Positions 1 to 8,541 of a DNA stretch of 64,000 nucleotides are shown here, one piece after another. A program made the position numbers and the translations under genes. How positions within the stretch are numbered: the stretch's first letter is position 1; every line of letters begins with the position of its first letter. The notes below the pieces were generated by a model. It saw nothing but the letters and a program-made list of their open reading frames with translations, ran no database searches and was not told the DNA's origin. The stretch covers positions 45,266 through 109,265 of the forward strand of contig QNGE01001689.1 of NCBI GenBank assembly GCA_008508345.1, given 5' to 3'. This stretch comes from Paragonimus westermani (lineage: Eukaryota > Platyhelminthes > Trematoda > Plagiorchiida > Troglotrematidae).

Positions 1-3000
1 AAGGCGCCAATGTTTACCAGTTGTCTTGGCCTCAGAAAACAATTATCGCCCGAAGGCACATGGAAGGCAGAAGAAATAGGGGGTAAAACGGTAGGAGAAA
101 GTCGTGGTCGGTTAGTAATGTCACTGTTGAGAGAACGATAACTTCTGATACTTCCCGGTTGTTTATGCTGCGGAAGGGGGTTGACTTGAGGGACCCAACT
201 CCTAGCCTCTGACTTAAAAGTCTGACCTGCGAGACAACAGGGTATAGGGTTTTCTTGGGGGACCCTACCTGGAGCCAAGGACTCAAGAGTCTGACTCACT
301 TGGCAGTGAGGGGCTTGCCTACCCAGAGGGCGCAGTGAATAAGACAATCATGTCTGATTCTGAACACTGCTGCGCGCAGCGGATGTACTCGAAGCTACAT
401 CAGGCTTTTGAGAGATATTTGATGTTTTTCGACCGTATTGAATAATACGCCGACAGTCACGGTCAACCGTTGGGCGATCGGAGTGCTCTTTGTTTAAGGG
501 TACCTTTTCTAACCCCTTCTTCCTGATACGGAAGACAGCGGTGCCACAACTATAAAAATAGTTCTGCTGTATGCCCATAGGATCGTGCCTCACTACCTAA
601 GCACTCCTACGCGGTCAGTAGTGCGACATACAACCCTATGAGTGTAACTGCTTTTCGTCTGACTGATCTCTTTTGGCCTGTCTGACAAGGTTGCACCTGG
701 AAGGACCGGCGTCCTAGTCAGCATAGCCCGCCGGATCAAAACAGTACACAAGGCCGACCACCTCGTTAAGGTAGCAGTATAGGTCGGGCGTTACATCATA
801 AGGCATGGTAGGATGCATTTCCCAAAGCACAATGTGGATCCGGTTCTCGAAACAGATTAACTTGCAGAAAAGCCGCCTAGCATTGTATGCATCAACCCTC
901 ATGCAAACGAAGATTGCACAGAGCGTCATGTGGGACTGGAATAAATGAGTGTGGGTGTCCGCTTGCATTAGATTTTGCGTTCCGCATTTGTCTTTCATTC
1001 ACGGTGTATTCGTTGCATGCACACTTTCAGCCAGCATGACCACAAGTGTTCACGTGACTGCCCGCAAGTGTAGGCTTGTCACCTTGCACGACCAGAATAC
1101 CCGTTGTGTACCTGGTGTAAGAGTATACTCCTCTTCACTTTTTACATCTAGACAGCTCACATTCTTCCCCCGTCTACTACGGTTCCTATTACCCTTCCAA
1201 CCAATGAACCATAAGTTCGTGAGCTATAAAAATTTACCTAAGTTCACGGGACGGGATTCCCAAAGCTAGACTGTCGGACTCACTCAAATGATTACCAAGA
1301 GACATGACCTCACTTTTTTGGAACCGGATGACTTTTGTCCCATTAGTATATGAGCGACATTAAATTTGCAGTGAGAGTCACCTTTCTGCAAACCTGCTGT
1401 TTCGTCGTATTGACAATAGTACGTTTCCGCATCAGACGAATGACATTTGGAATAAGTCGACAGTGATAACCAGATCAGTTAATGCGTCAGTTTTCTGTAT
1501 GGAGGAAGCAACCAGCATTTAACGTTTAACACGCATTCGTTTCATTCACAGCTTTGCGCATTAGTTCTTACATATAGAACCCACAAGTGTTGACTAAACG
1601 AGGCCTGTGGGGTTTGCTGTTAACTCTTTTGCATGAGTCGCTTTCCGGATAGACGCCTTTGAAATATGGTGAGATGTCTGTGTGACGGTGGCCTCGTGCA
1701 GCTTAGTTTTTGTGTTCAACTGATTTGTGCACCATACTATGAAAGTGATTATACTCCGTGCCAAAGGACCACTGCGTACCTCCAGTCAAATTCCCTACAT
1801 GATGGATTAACTGAAATGTATACCTCACGATCAGGACTACAGTGCGTCAAAAACTGTGTTAGCAATACAATCAATGTACACATGCGATTGGCGGCAGGTA
1901 ATTCCAGCGTAGACTGTCTCAATGACCGACGCGGCGGGACAACTGCTCATGAAGGTCATTACGAAGGGGCTTGCATCACACCACGCACGGTTTCAACCAA
2001 AGGAAGGCCTTTGTAATCCAGCCGATCAAATTTGATCAATCAGAAGACAGGCTACCGTAAAACATAAACCCTTACTTCCAGGAAATAAAAGGCCTTTTGC
2101 AATAGCCGGGTTTAAGCAAGAAAACCATGACAGAATTGTGAAAATATCCCAAGAGGAGTTCAAACACGTGAGTGAATGGCAAAGTATTTCACATGGCATT
2201 AGAAAAACAAATCCTTGTCTTGATTCGGGGACAAATAAAACTCCTAAGTGTGCGATGAGAACCAGCTGGATTGCAGAAATATAATTACCAGAAGACAACA
2301 TTATCTATCGATATGCACGAAAAAGGTTGTAATTACACATGGCCGAGTTAAGTTAGCTGCAACTATTGCGCTGATTATTGACCAGTGGGGGACGGCTATC
2401 ATGGTAGTTGACAACATCACAATACGTACACATTGTTGCGTGTACGTAGTCTTCATTGTCTAGACACAGTAAGTAGGCTTATTCTGTTTTGGGCCTTGTG
2501 TATTTCACTGAAAGTGAGGTAAACATTCCTTCTGACAGATTAGCATACATTGAATACTTGCGCTTAATAATGGAATGCCCAACGTTTCAAACTGCCCACA
2601 TCCCCAGTCGATAACCGCTGCAAAAATCGATGGTTAGCTCTCATCATAACTGTCTCGTGTCTCTAAGAGATCTTCCCACCCGTTTGCACCACGGGGTTGC
2701 TTGAACACAGTGTGTTTTTCTGGCCGTTGCTTTAACAATGTAACTTGACAAATAGTTTGTTATTGAGGTACTAGTTAGTCACAAAAGTGACGTGTCAGCT
2801 GTGGAATGTTCACAATAACTTTGGTCTGTCTGACCTGTTGCAAAATTTAGACAAGAGATTTCCGCAGAAAAACTGCTGTGGCTGTATAGACTGGGATTTC
2901 TTTGGATGGTACCCGTGCTATTTTTCTCGCGTGCTGTTGCATAATTTCCCCATCCATTTGCCGTTTGATGCACGGTTGTTGACTGCTAAGAAGGTTTGCA

Positions 3001-3654
3001 TTAAAACATTCGTATTCCGTAGAATATTCCAGTCCAGGGAAGCGAGAACCAGATTGTTCAACATGGTTTTCGAGTAAATTGTCCGTGAGACTTTCTAAGT
3101 ATAATGATATCAGATAAACAGGTCGACAGCTTCTAGATTGGTAATTTTGAAAGAAGATATCAGTGCTTATTAATAGCGTACTGTGCACGTTCCGGTCTGC
3201 CGTTTCAACCATATTCGAACGTTCCGGAAGGTAGGTACAGTCAGGTACGTAAAAATAAGGGATAGACTAACATATGACGCTGTACCTTCATTTACACCGA
3301 AAATTGAACAGTAGTACTCTCAGGTGCATGTAGTTTTAAAATTGTCAGGAATGGCATCACTGTCTGCAATTGGTTGTACACTCGAATGCATTGGGACAGT
3401 CGTCAGCAGATTGCTTTCAAGTTCCTCTGCCACACAACCTAGTCACTTGGTGGAAAGCAAGATCAAATCGGGTTAATTTATATCCAGTTATTTTATGCAC
3501 TGACTGATTGTCAAGCAACATATTTTTATTTGCACCTCTGTTTCAGCAAAGTTTGCAGATAATTGTGGCTGCTCGTTGCGACAACACAGGAGTTTAATGA
3601 GACTACAAAATGTGGTGACACTTGTTTGATGTTGAAAGTTTCATGATGAACAAC
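1..3654. other. No recognisable gene; one short tandem repeat
   Basis: Short open frames of at most about 120 codons occur on both strands, but none shows a domain, motif or composition that I recognise. Several overlap each other on opposite strands, as expected for chance frames. The only structure I see is the two-unit direct repeat listed at 185-322. Absence of a recognised gene is not proof of absence: small exons of a host gene could be hidden here. Confidence 0.6.
185..322. repeat. Two-unit direct tandem repeat, period 69 bp
   Basis: Two diverged units lie head to tail. Each starts with CTTG(A/G)GGGACCC (185 and 254) and has the block GACT(T/C)AA(A/G)AGTCTGAC at the same offset (211 and 280), giving a constant period of 69 bases. 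Between these anchors the units are only loosely alignable. The inner block is itself nearly palindromic (GACTTAAAAGTC). I do not recognise the family, and no third unit is visible. Confidence 0.5.
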
Positions 3655-3906
3655 ATTCACGTTTGATCGTAGCCTTCAAACAGACTTTCCAGCCGACCTC
3701 TCTTAAAAAAGCATTACAATCCAGTTTTGTTCTCACAAAAGCTTGTCATTATTGCACACTCTCGCCACTGCCGGGACTAGAATTCCGAGCACGCTTCCAT
3801 GAGGTGACTGCGTTAACTATTGCTTCATTGACCTAATACTAAGCACGGCCGGATTGTCATTTCCGAAAGGTCGACCACTTTCGCTCTTGAGTAATGATAA
3901 AACGTT
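3655..3906 (-). repeat. SINE-like repeat copy A (diverged)
   Basis: This is a diverged copy of the family best seen at 40378-40697. It aligns with that copy from the block TTTGATCG(T/C)AGCC, through the body (TTTTGTTCTC, versus TTTCGCTCTC), the tRNA-like head around 3763-3832, and the flank TCGACCACTTTCGCT. On the minus strand the box-B-like segment reads GGAATTCTAGTCCCGGC, where the better copy has GGAGTTCAAATCCCGGC, so it is unlikely to be transcribed by RNA polymerase III. It ends about 65 bases before the TATA box at 3971. Confidence 0.6.
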
Positions 3907-3970
3907 TTCCTGAAGCACACTATCTGCGTCGAGGATTATTGTCGTCCCCCAGTAGGTCAACCCACTCTAC

Positions 3971-3978
3971 TATATAAG
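3971..3978 (+). promoter_or_regulatory. TATA-box-like element upstream of hammerhead-like motif
   Basis: TATATAAG lies about 65 bases before a hammerhead-like core on the same strand. The arms of element B have the same order (TATATAAAG, then a hammerhead), which suggests that this is the promoter part of a PLE terminal repeat belonging to relic A or to a solo repeat. The sequence match is plain; promoter activity is inferred. Confidence 0.4.
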
Positions 3979-4042
3979 AGCAGGCATCGATCCAACCTCA
4001 CCAAACGCCACATTCAGAACTATACGCTGAAACATTCACGCA

Positions 4043-4107
4043 CTGATGATGTCACCTCGCTTGGTGACGAAACGTTTGCAACCTAAATGCCGAGCTCGGC
4101 GAACATA
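4043..4107 (+). ncRNA. Hammerhead-ribozyme-like motif (degenerate)
   Basis: The core is CTGATGA (4043-4049), followed by a perfect 6-bp stem II, GTCACC/GGTGAC (4051-4056 and 4063-4068, loop TCGCTT), then GAAA (4069-4072). Stem III can form from GTTTGC (4074-4079) and GCGAAC (4099-4104) with one G-U pair, closed by A4072-T4106 with a C/A mismatch, leaving A4107 at the cleavage position. Against activity, there is an extra U between the core and stem II. I find no stem I, and the stem III loop contains the palindrome GCCGAGCTCGGC, which would compete. It is probably a fossil of a PLE terminal-repeat hammerhead. Confidence 0.45.
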
Positions 4108-5595
4108 TCAATACCAAAACCATCACCCCGAGCTACGAACAACACCACCATCGTTCTCAACCATCAGACTAGTTCGCCTGTCTTCCATATGGTGCCATGA
4201 TTGGTTGAGACTTACCAACTAAACGCGTTTGATGATAGAAACCCTTTTTACACCCCCGATGGATTCCAACCATTACACAAATTACCAGCGTCACCTTTTG
4301 CGAAATCGCAAACTGGAACGCCGTGTACACAGTATTTTGTTACACGACACTGAGTTCATGGGCTGGCAGCTGAACTCCGGATATGATGATGGAACATATT
4401 CTCAAAGCAACCGAAGTCCACTTGACCGGTTAGCGTTCGACCGGCGATTCAGTTGGATGTAACCATAGCAACCGATTATTACAGTGTAATGTTTTTGTCA
4501 ACATTGCTTTCCAGAATACAGTAATCAAACCAAATTTGACCTTCTCTGTCCCACTCCCACGTGATCGTTTGGTATGAAATACTACTCCAGATTTGCTGAA
4601 CATTTTGTGACAGACTTGACAGAGCAAAATAAAACTACTTGAGAACGAACAGGGATGCGGTTGGACTCAAGCCAGTAAAAATTAGATCATATGTCTATGC
4701 GATGAACGCTATCTGTTGGGACAAAAAAACATTTAGAATCAAGTACCCACCCAGAACACTTTATCTTGTGGTTTTTTCACGACATGCAGTTACACTACTT
4801 ATCAGTCGATGGATTCATTGGAAATAAGATGAGGAACGTTTTCAAAATTTAAACTAGAAACTGATGTTTTCATAATGTATGCTGATGAACTTGTGAAAGT
4901 TGTAACCCGGTGTGTTTTGTTGAGCGCGTGTGAGTCTATAATACACAAAGGGTCAAAAACTGTTAAGATGAAGCAGGATTGATTGAGTCGACCTGTTTAT
5001 ACCAACGTATTAGAATCAGAAGTGTTTGCATAAAACCCCTTGCAGTCCACAATATAATCGATAGTCGCAGTGGTGATTAGTGTGGCTATGGTGGATATCC
5101 TTTAGACACTGTCAACCTATGAATATAGAAAGTACAACCATCGAAGGACGTAACTACTCCGTCGTCTTGACAACCCACGTGGTAAAAGACAAGTGTTCCG
5201 ATGAAGTGTCCTCATTCACCGGTAATGGTTTCGGTTCTCAGGCGTGTGTGGGGGCTGCAGAGACTTGTCAAACTTGGACCAGTTGTCAGGATTCTACTGG
5301 TGGTCACTGAGATCACCGCTGTGTCGTAAAACCGTCGGATCATATTGCGTTTAGTGCATAAAATCTAGTTTACACCGGTCCTTTTTAGTATCACTAATTG
5401 AACAGTTCGTTTAATCAAACTTCCTTGATATTCTTTCAGCCAGCTGTCTGGCAAAGAAGCTGGTCATCTTGTTTAGTGTCTTAAAGATGGCCATTTCAGG
5501 CAGACGAAATTCGTTGACATTTTAGACTCATCTGCTTCACTTTCTGTACCCCTTGGTTTTCTTAGGATTGTGTTGAACACAATGTTCTCGTTACA
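4108..5595 (+). other. Probable decayed upstream part of PLE relic A; no clear domain
   Basis: This stretch lies between the TATA/hammerhead-like motif and the RT relic, where the N-terminal part of a PLE would be expected. An open frame at 4229-4462 (77 codons, rich in Arg, His and Asn) could be a remnant of that region. The segment around 5436-5520 reads SASCLAKKLVILF, loosely like the RT region preceding the first palm motif, but in another frame from 5596 onward. None of this is decisive; it rests on position plus weak resemblance. Confidence 0.25.
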
Positions 5596-6325
5596 GTGGT
5601 ACTTTTCGGAGTATCGACTGCTAGTTGCACAGATGCATCATTTTCTTGTATGCAGATAGCTTCTTTGTTACCAAACGTTCATCCAGCGCTGATGGTTGGT
5701 ATACTTTGCCAGTATATTGATTCACATCAGTTGAACATAGGATCCCCCTCGTCTGAGTTAAAAAGACCCGTGCTACCAAGCATAACCAACGTGAATTTGT
5801 AATCCCAGAAAAATGACCATACATACGTCGGCAGTAATGCAATGGGTAGACTTTTCACTCTTCTATTAACTGACCTTTTCGTTAACCGTTTAGAAAAGAG
5901 TGCAAATGTTGTTATCAAGCGAGTTCGTTTCCACTGACGTTACGCTGACGATAACGTACTATTCACCGACACAAATAAGACAGCAACAAATTTACTAGAC
6001 TCAGTGAACCAGCTGAATCACAAAATTGGCATTGCCATTGAGCACGATCGTGACGGTACTCTAAAGTTTGTGAGTGTTCGCATGAAGCGACGTAATGCCG
6101 GCTCGTCGTTGTGGTCCATCAATCGCAAACAACCTTGGACTTGAAGTTTCGGAGTTTTGTATCCATACAGTGCAAGCGTGATTCGGTGAAAACTTTGTTT
6201 CACGATGCAAGACGAATCTGTTGGATGGAATCAGTGGCCTGGTAGATGTCTCTGTTGAGGTGCGGGCTCAAAGAAAATGATTATCCATCAACATTATTCG
6301 AGATATTCAACCAACCTGCCGGCTG
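5596..6325 (+). pseudogene. PLE relic A: Penelope-like reverse transcriptase
   Basis: Read in one frame with three stops (5800, 5935, 6142), the translation follows the PLE reverse transcriptase palm in order. ASLLPNV corresponds to the family's SLFTNVP. NAMGRLFTLLLTDLFVNRLE (from 5836) corresponds to GVAMGSPLGPLLAD-FVNRLE. RYADD carries the catalytic box, with YADD at 5941-5952. NQLNHKIGIAIE then KFVSVRMKRRNAGS (around 6060) precede the thumb. After a stop near 6187 the homology moves to another frame: TLFHDARRIC (6192-6221), then LKENDYPSTLFE, equivalent to LIENGYPQRFIE in element B. The catalytic aspartates survive, but the multiple stops and the frameshift make it a dead copy. The upstream half is missing or unrecognisable. 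Confidence 0.88.
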
Positions 6326-6650
6326 ACTCAATGGCTTCAATGGTTCCCAAAGTGAATGGCTATCCCCGTTTGCAGTAGAGGGGTGGCTACATCACAATCC
6401 CACTGGAAACTATATCAGGACGACTACAGTTGTGTGCTGTTGAAATGTTTACCGTCCTCCGAATTTCAATGTCACCTGTCAATACCAAATCTTAAACCAT
6501 TTGCGAATTCTCGCACATATAGAACGGAGTGGTAGTTAGACATCCGAGTCAGCCAGCATGCTATGATTTAGGTCCATAAAACGCTGGTTGAAATCACGCT
6601 GTCGGACTGAGACCGGAGCTTGATAATTCACAAAAATCGGCGCCATCGGT
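6326..6650 (+). pseudogene. Possible endonuclease remnant of PLE relic A
   Basis: Directly after the RT relic, where the GIY-YIG endonuclease should lie, I can read weak matches spread over frames. GGYITIPLETISGRLQ (around 6395) resembles the linker YLNLPFKGD...RRL. HIERSGS (around 6516) may stand for YIGRT-x-R. SIKRWLKS (around 6573) may stand for the EH-P-WL block. Each is short, and together they are suggestive only. The stretch continues into unassigned DNA. Confidence 0.35.
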
Positions 6651-7123
6651 CGCTTGATATGTCAACTTCAAATGAACACGGGAGAAGGCCGTTTGGATAC
6701 GCTATGCAAAAAAAAATCGGTAGCTTCCACGGTTAATGGAAGAGGTAACAAGTAACAAATTGAGGCGATTACTTAGCATACAGAAAGAGATATTCATGAG
6801 TACTAGGTTGCACGGTAATTGCTACACACTTTTGTGCATACCTTTACAAATGTTGACTTTGCTGTCTGGCTTCGCAATTTCTGCTGAACTTTGCTATGCA
6901 AGCTCGTTTATTGTAGTGTGAACCCGATGAAAGTAAACGAGATGTGTCTGAGAAATATGCAGTGCGAGAACCGTTCCCACTTTCTCCGTTGAAAAAAAAT
7001 CATGTTTGATTATTCAATTGAAGATCTGCTTTGTAGCTTCCACAACGTGGATCAGAATTTCCCAGTCTAATTTGGTTGGTTCCAGTTTTTGTAGTGCCGA
7101 ACACGGCATCGCAATTCCTCCTT
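6651..7123. other. No recognisable feature
   Basis: This is the spacer between PLE relic A and the left arm of element B. A 61-codon frame at 6736-6921 shows nothing recognisable. No target-site duplication matching the far side of element B is visible at its right edge. Confidence 0.5.
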
Positions 7124-7375
7124 GAAAAAAGCCAGTAGTAGCATGTAAGATGTCTTGCGCAATGACATTTCGTTCGCATCTCATCGGTTACTTTTGCGAA
7201 ATTAACATACACTTTATATAGTTAAGGGGCAAGCAGCTAGGCGAAGTCAATCTAGAAATATTTGAAACAGTCAGTCAGGTGACCAAAGCGGAAGCAGCAA
7301 AATGCAACTGATTGATAATTTTGATGCAATAAATGGGTGGTAAAACATACATACATAATGAGTGGTGAATGTCAG
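7124..7375 (-). repeat. Left inverted arm (pLTR) of PLE B
   Basis: This is the reverse complement of 8290-8541. Read on the minus strand it contains a TATA box (TATATAAAG) and then a hammerhead-like ribozyme. The arm ends at CAG 7375, one dozen bases inside the open reading frame, so the first codons of that frame are arm sequence. The few differences from the right arm cluster near the inner end and in the A-run at 7125-7130. Confidence 0.92.
7145..7191 (-). ncRNA. Hammerhead ribozyme candidate in left arm of PLE B
   Basis: This is identical to the candidate at 8474-8520 but on the minus strand. It has the same stem I (GUAA/UUAC), core CCGAUGA, short stem II, GAAA, and stem III AUGUC/GACAU followed by C at the cleavage site. 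Because the arms are inverted, transcription across the element would put one hammerhead and one antisense hammerhead in the same RNA. See the right-arm entry for the fold and its weak points. Confidence 0.6.
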
Positions 7376-8219
7376 TTTGCATAACAAACTAACGTTTACT
7401 CTTGAAATCAAACAAAATGAGAGGATATCTTTCCTTGACATTCTTTTGAAAAGGCGCGAGGATGGGTCACTTTCCAGAGGTGTCTACCGCAAATCCACGT
7501 GGACAGGACAATATCTACACTTTAAGAGTTTCACACCTATTGCTCAGAAACGTGGCCTCGTTAGGACTTTGTTTCACAGAGTTCGACGTATTGCGACGGA
7601 TGATGAGCTAGAAAGTGAACTGACGTTACTGCACGAGACTCTTATAGAAAATGGTTATCCCCAAAGGTTTATTGAGAAGTACTCCACTCCACAAACAACG
7701 CGGGTTACACCCATTACTGTTCCTCGCAAGCCTGTCTATCTAAATCTTCCTTTTAAAGGTGATAATGTCTCAGCCCTGATCAAACGCCGTTTAGATGCAG
7801 CACTCAAGCGCACATACAACGCAGCCCGACTGGTCTACGTGGATGAAACCACCCGTGTTCCAACTACACCTAGAAAAGACGTGGTGCCCCTTTTCGCCCA
7901 ATCCAATATTGTATACACGTTTGATTGTGTCTGTGGAAGCAGATACGTCGGCAGAACCAGGAGGCACCTCGGCACACGTATCAACGAACACATACCTAAA
8001 TGGCTTTTGAATTCGGGGGTCGGTTGCGCCGTCAGTGCCATTACAAAACACCTTCTACAGACCGGCCACTCAGTGGACCCTAGAACGGCTTTCAGAGTGT
8101 TCTTTAGACCCAAGCTAAAGCAGGCTCTCAATATTGCTGAAGCCGTCGCAATACATCGACTGAATCCCTCTTTATGCGCTCAGAAACAGTTGGTGACTAA
8201 CCTTTCACTTTGTTGGTAA
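7362..8219 (+). CDS. PLE C-terminal polyprotein: RT thumb plus GIY-YIG endonuclease (5'-truncated)
   Basis: The frame opens right after a TGA at 7359 and would start with GTG. The family-like part begins just past the arm edge at 7375, so the true N-terminus is lost rather than encoded here. Residues 22-54 hold the end of the RT: FLDIL, DGSL, then VYRKSTWTGQYLHF. AQKRGLVRTLFHR (61-73) and LIENGYPQRFIEKY (94-107) follow. The linker YLNLPFKGD is at 126-134. The endonuclease starts with VYTFDCVCG (184-192) and YVGRT (195-199), then R201, INEHIPKWL (207-215), histidines 230 and 236, and RLNPSLC (266-272). The C189/C191 and H230/H236 spacing fits the zinc-binding cysteine/histidine set of PLE endonucleases. 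It is uninterrupted to TAA at 8217, and the endonuclease module looks intact. In a full element it would nick target DNA for target-primed reverse transcription. Confidence 0.9.
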   Translation: MVNVSLHNKLTFTLEIKQNERISFLDILLKRREDGSLSRGVYRKSTWTGQYLHFKSFTPIAQKRGLVRTLFHRVRRIATDDELESELTLLHETLIENGYPQRFIEKYSTPQTTRVTPITVPRKPVYLNLPFKGDNVSALIKRRLDAALKRTYNAARLVYVDETTRVPTTPRKDVVPLFAQSNIVYTFDCVCGSRYVGRTRRHLGTRINEHIPKWLLNSGVGCAVSAITKHLLQTGHSVDPRTAFRVFFRPKLKQALNIAEAVAIHRLNPSLCAQKQLVTNLSLCW

Positions 8220-8444
8220 TAATGCAACTGGTACTTTTTACAGTATTTCAGCTCTTGTTTGTTTTTTTGTAGATTTTTTCTAACCATATCTGACATTCAC
8301 CACTCAATATGTATGTATCTTTTACCACCCATTTATTGCATCAAAATTATCAATCAGTTGCATTTTACTGCTTCCGCTTTGGTCACCTGACTGACTGTTT
8401 CAAATATTTCTAGATTGACTTCGCCTAGCTGCTTGCCCCTTAAC

Positions 8445-8453
8445 TATATAAAG
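8445..8453 (+). promoter_or_regulatory. TATA box in right arm of PLE B
   Basis: TATATAAAG is conserved in both arms (the left arm has it on the minus strand near 7212-7220). The hammerhead begins 20 bases downstream, so a start site at the usual 25-30 bases would fall at the beginning of the ribozyme. This couples promoter and ribozyme as in an LTR-like repeat. Activity is inferred. Confidence 0.5.
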
Positions 8454-8473
8454 TGTATGTTAATTTCGCAAAA

Positions 8474-8520
8474 GTAACCGATGAGATGCGAACGAAATGT
8501 CATTGCGCAAGACATCTTAC
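8474..8520 (+). ncRNA. Hammerhead ribozyme candidate (type I) in right arm of PLE B
   Basis: Stem I is GTAA (8474-8477) with TTAC (8517-8520). The core is CCGATGA (8478-8484), where the consensus is CTGATGA, so position 4 is C instead of U. Stem II is GATGCGAAC (8485-8493), closing with G-C and one U-A pair but an A/A mismatch between them. GAAA follows (8494-8497). Stem III is ATGTC/GACAT (8497-8501 and 8511-8515) with a 9-nt loop, and C8516 sits at the cleavage position after U. The geometry matches the minimal hammerheads reported from PLE terminal repeats. The position-4 change and weak stem II make catalytic activity doubtful without a test. Confidence 0.62.
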
Positions 8521-8541
8521 ATGCTACTATTGGCTTTTTCC

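Larger units (their letters stand above)
7124..8541 (+). mobile_element. PLE B: 5'-truncated Penelope-like element with inverted terminal arms
   Basis: This 1.4-kb unit is built as a 252-bp arm (7124-7375), an open reading frame (to 8219), about 70 bases of untranslated sequence, and the reverse complement of the same arm (8290-8541). The arms differ at only about five positions by eye, roughly 98% identity, so the copy is young. PLEs are known for LTR-like terminal repeats (pLTRs) in direct or inverted orientation and for severe 5' truncation; both features are seen here. The RT palm is missing and only the thumb end and endonuclease remain, so the copy could not move on its own. I see no target-site duplication at the outer edges. 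Confidence 0.9.
8290..8541 (+). repeat. Right inverted arm (pLTR) of PLE B
   Basis: This arm begins CTGACATTCACCACT, the reverse complement of 7361-7375, and ends GGCTTTTTC, matching GAAAAAAGCC at 7124. It carries a TATA box at 8445-8453 and a hammerhead-like fold at 8474-8520 on the plus strand. It lies about 70 bases past the stop codon, a T-rich stretch without further features. Confidence 0.92.

Noticed and set aside
2787..3212. Overlapping plus (96 codons) and minus (121 codons) frames
   Set aside because: They lie on opposite strands of the same bases and neither resembles a family; probably chance.
4878..4900. MYADEL translation resembling a LINE RT active site
   Set aside because: Only the short box resembles an RT; flanking residues do not match any RT block, and the second aspartate is glutamate.
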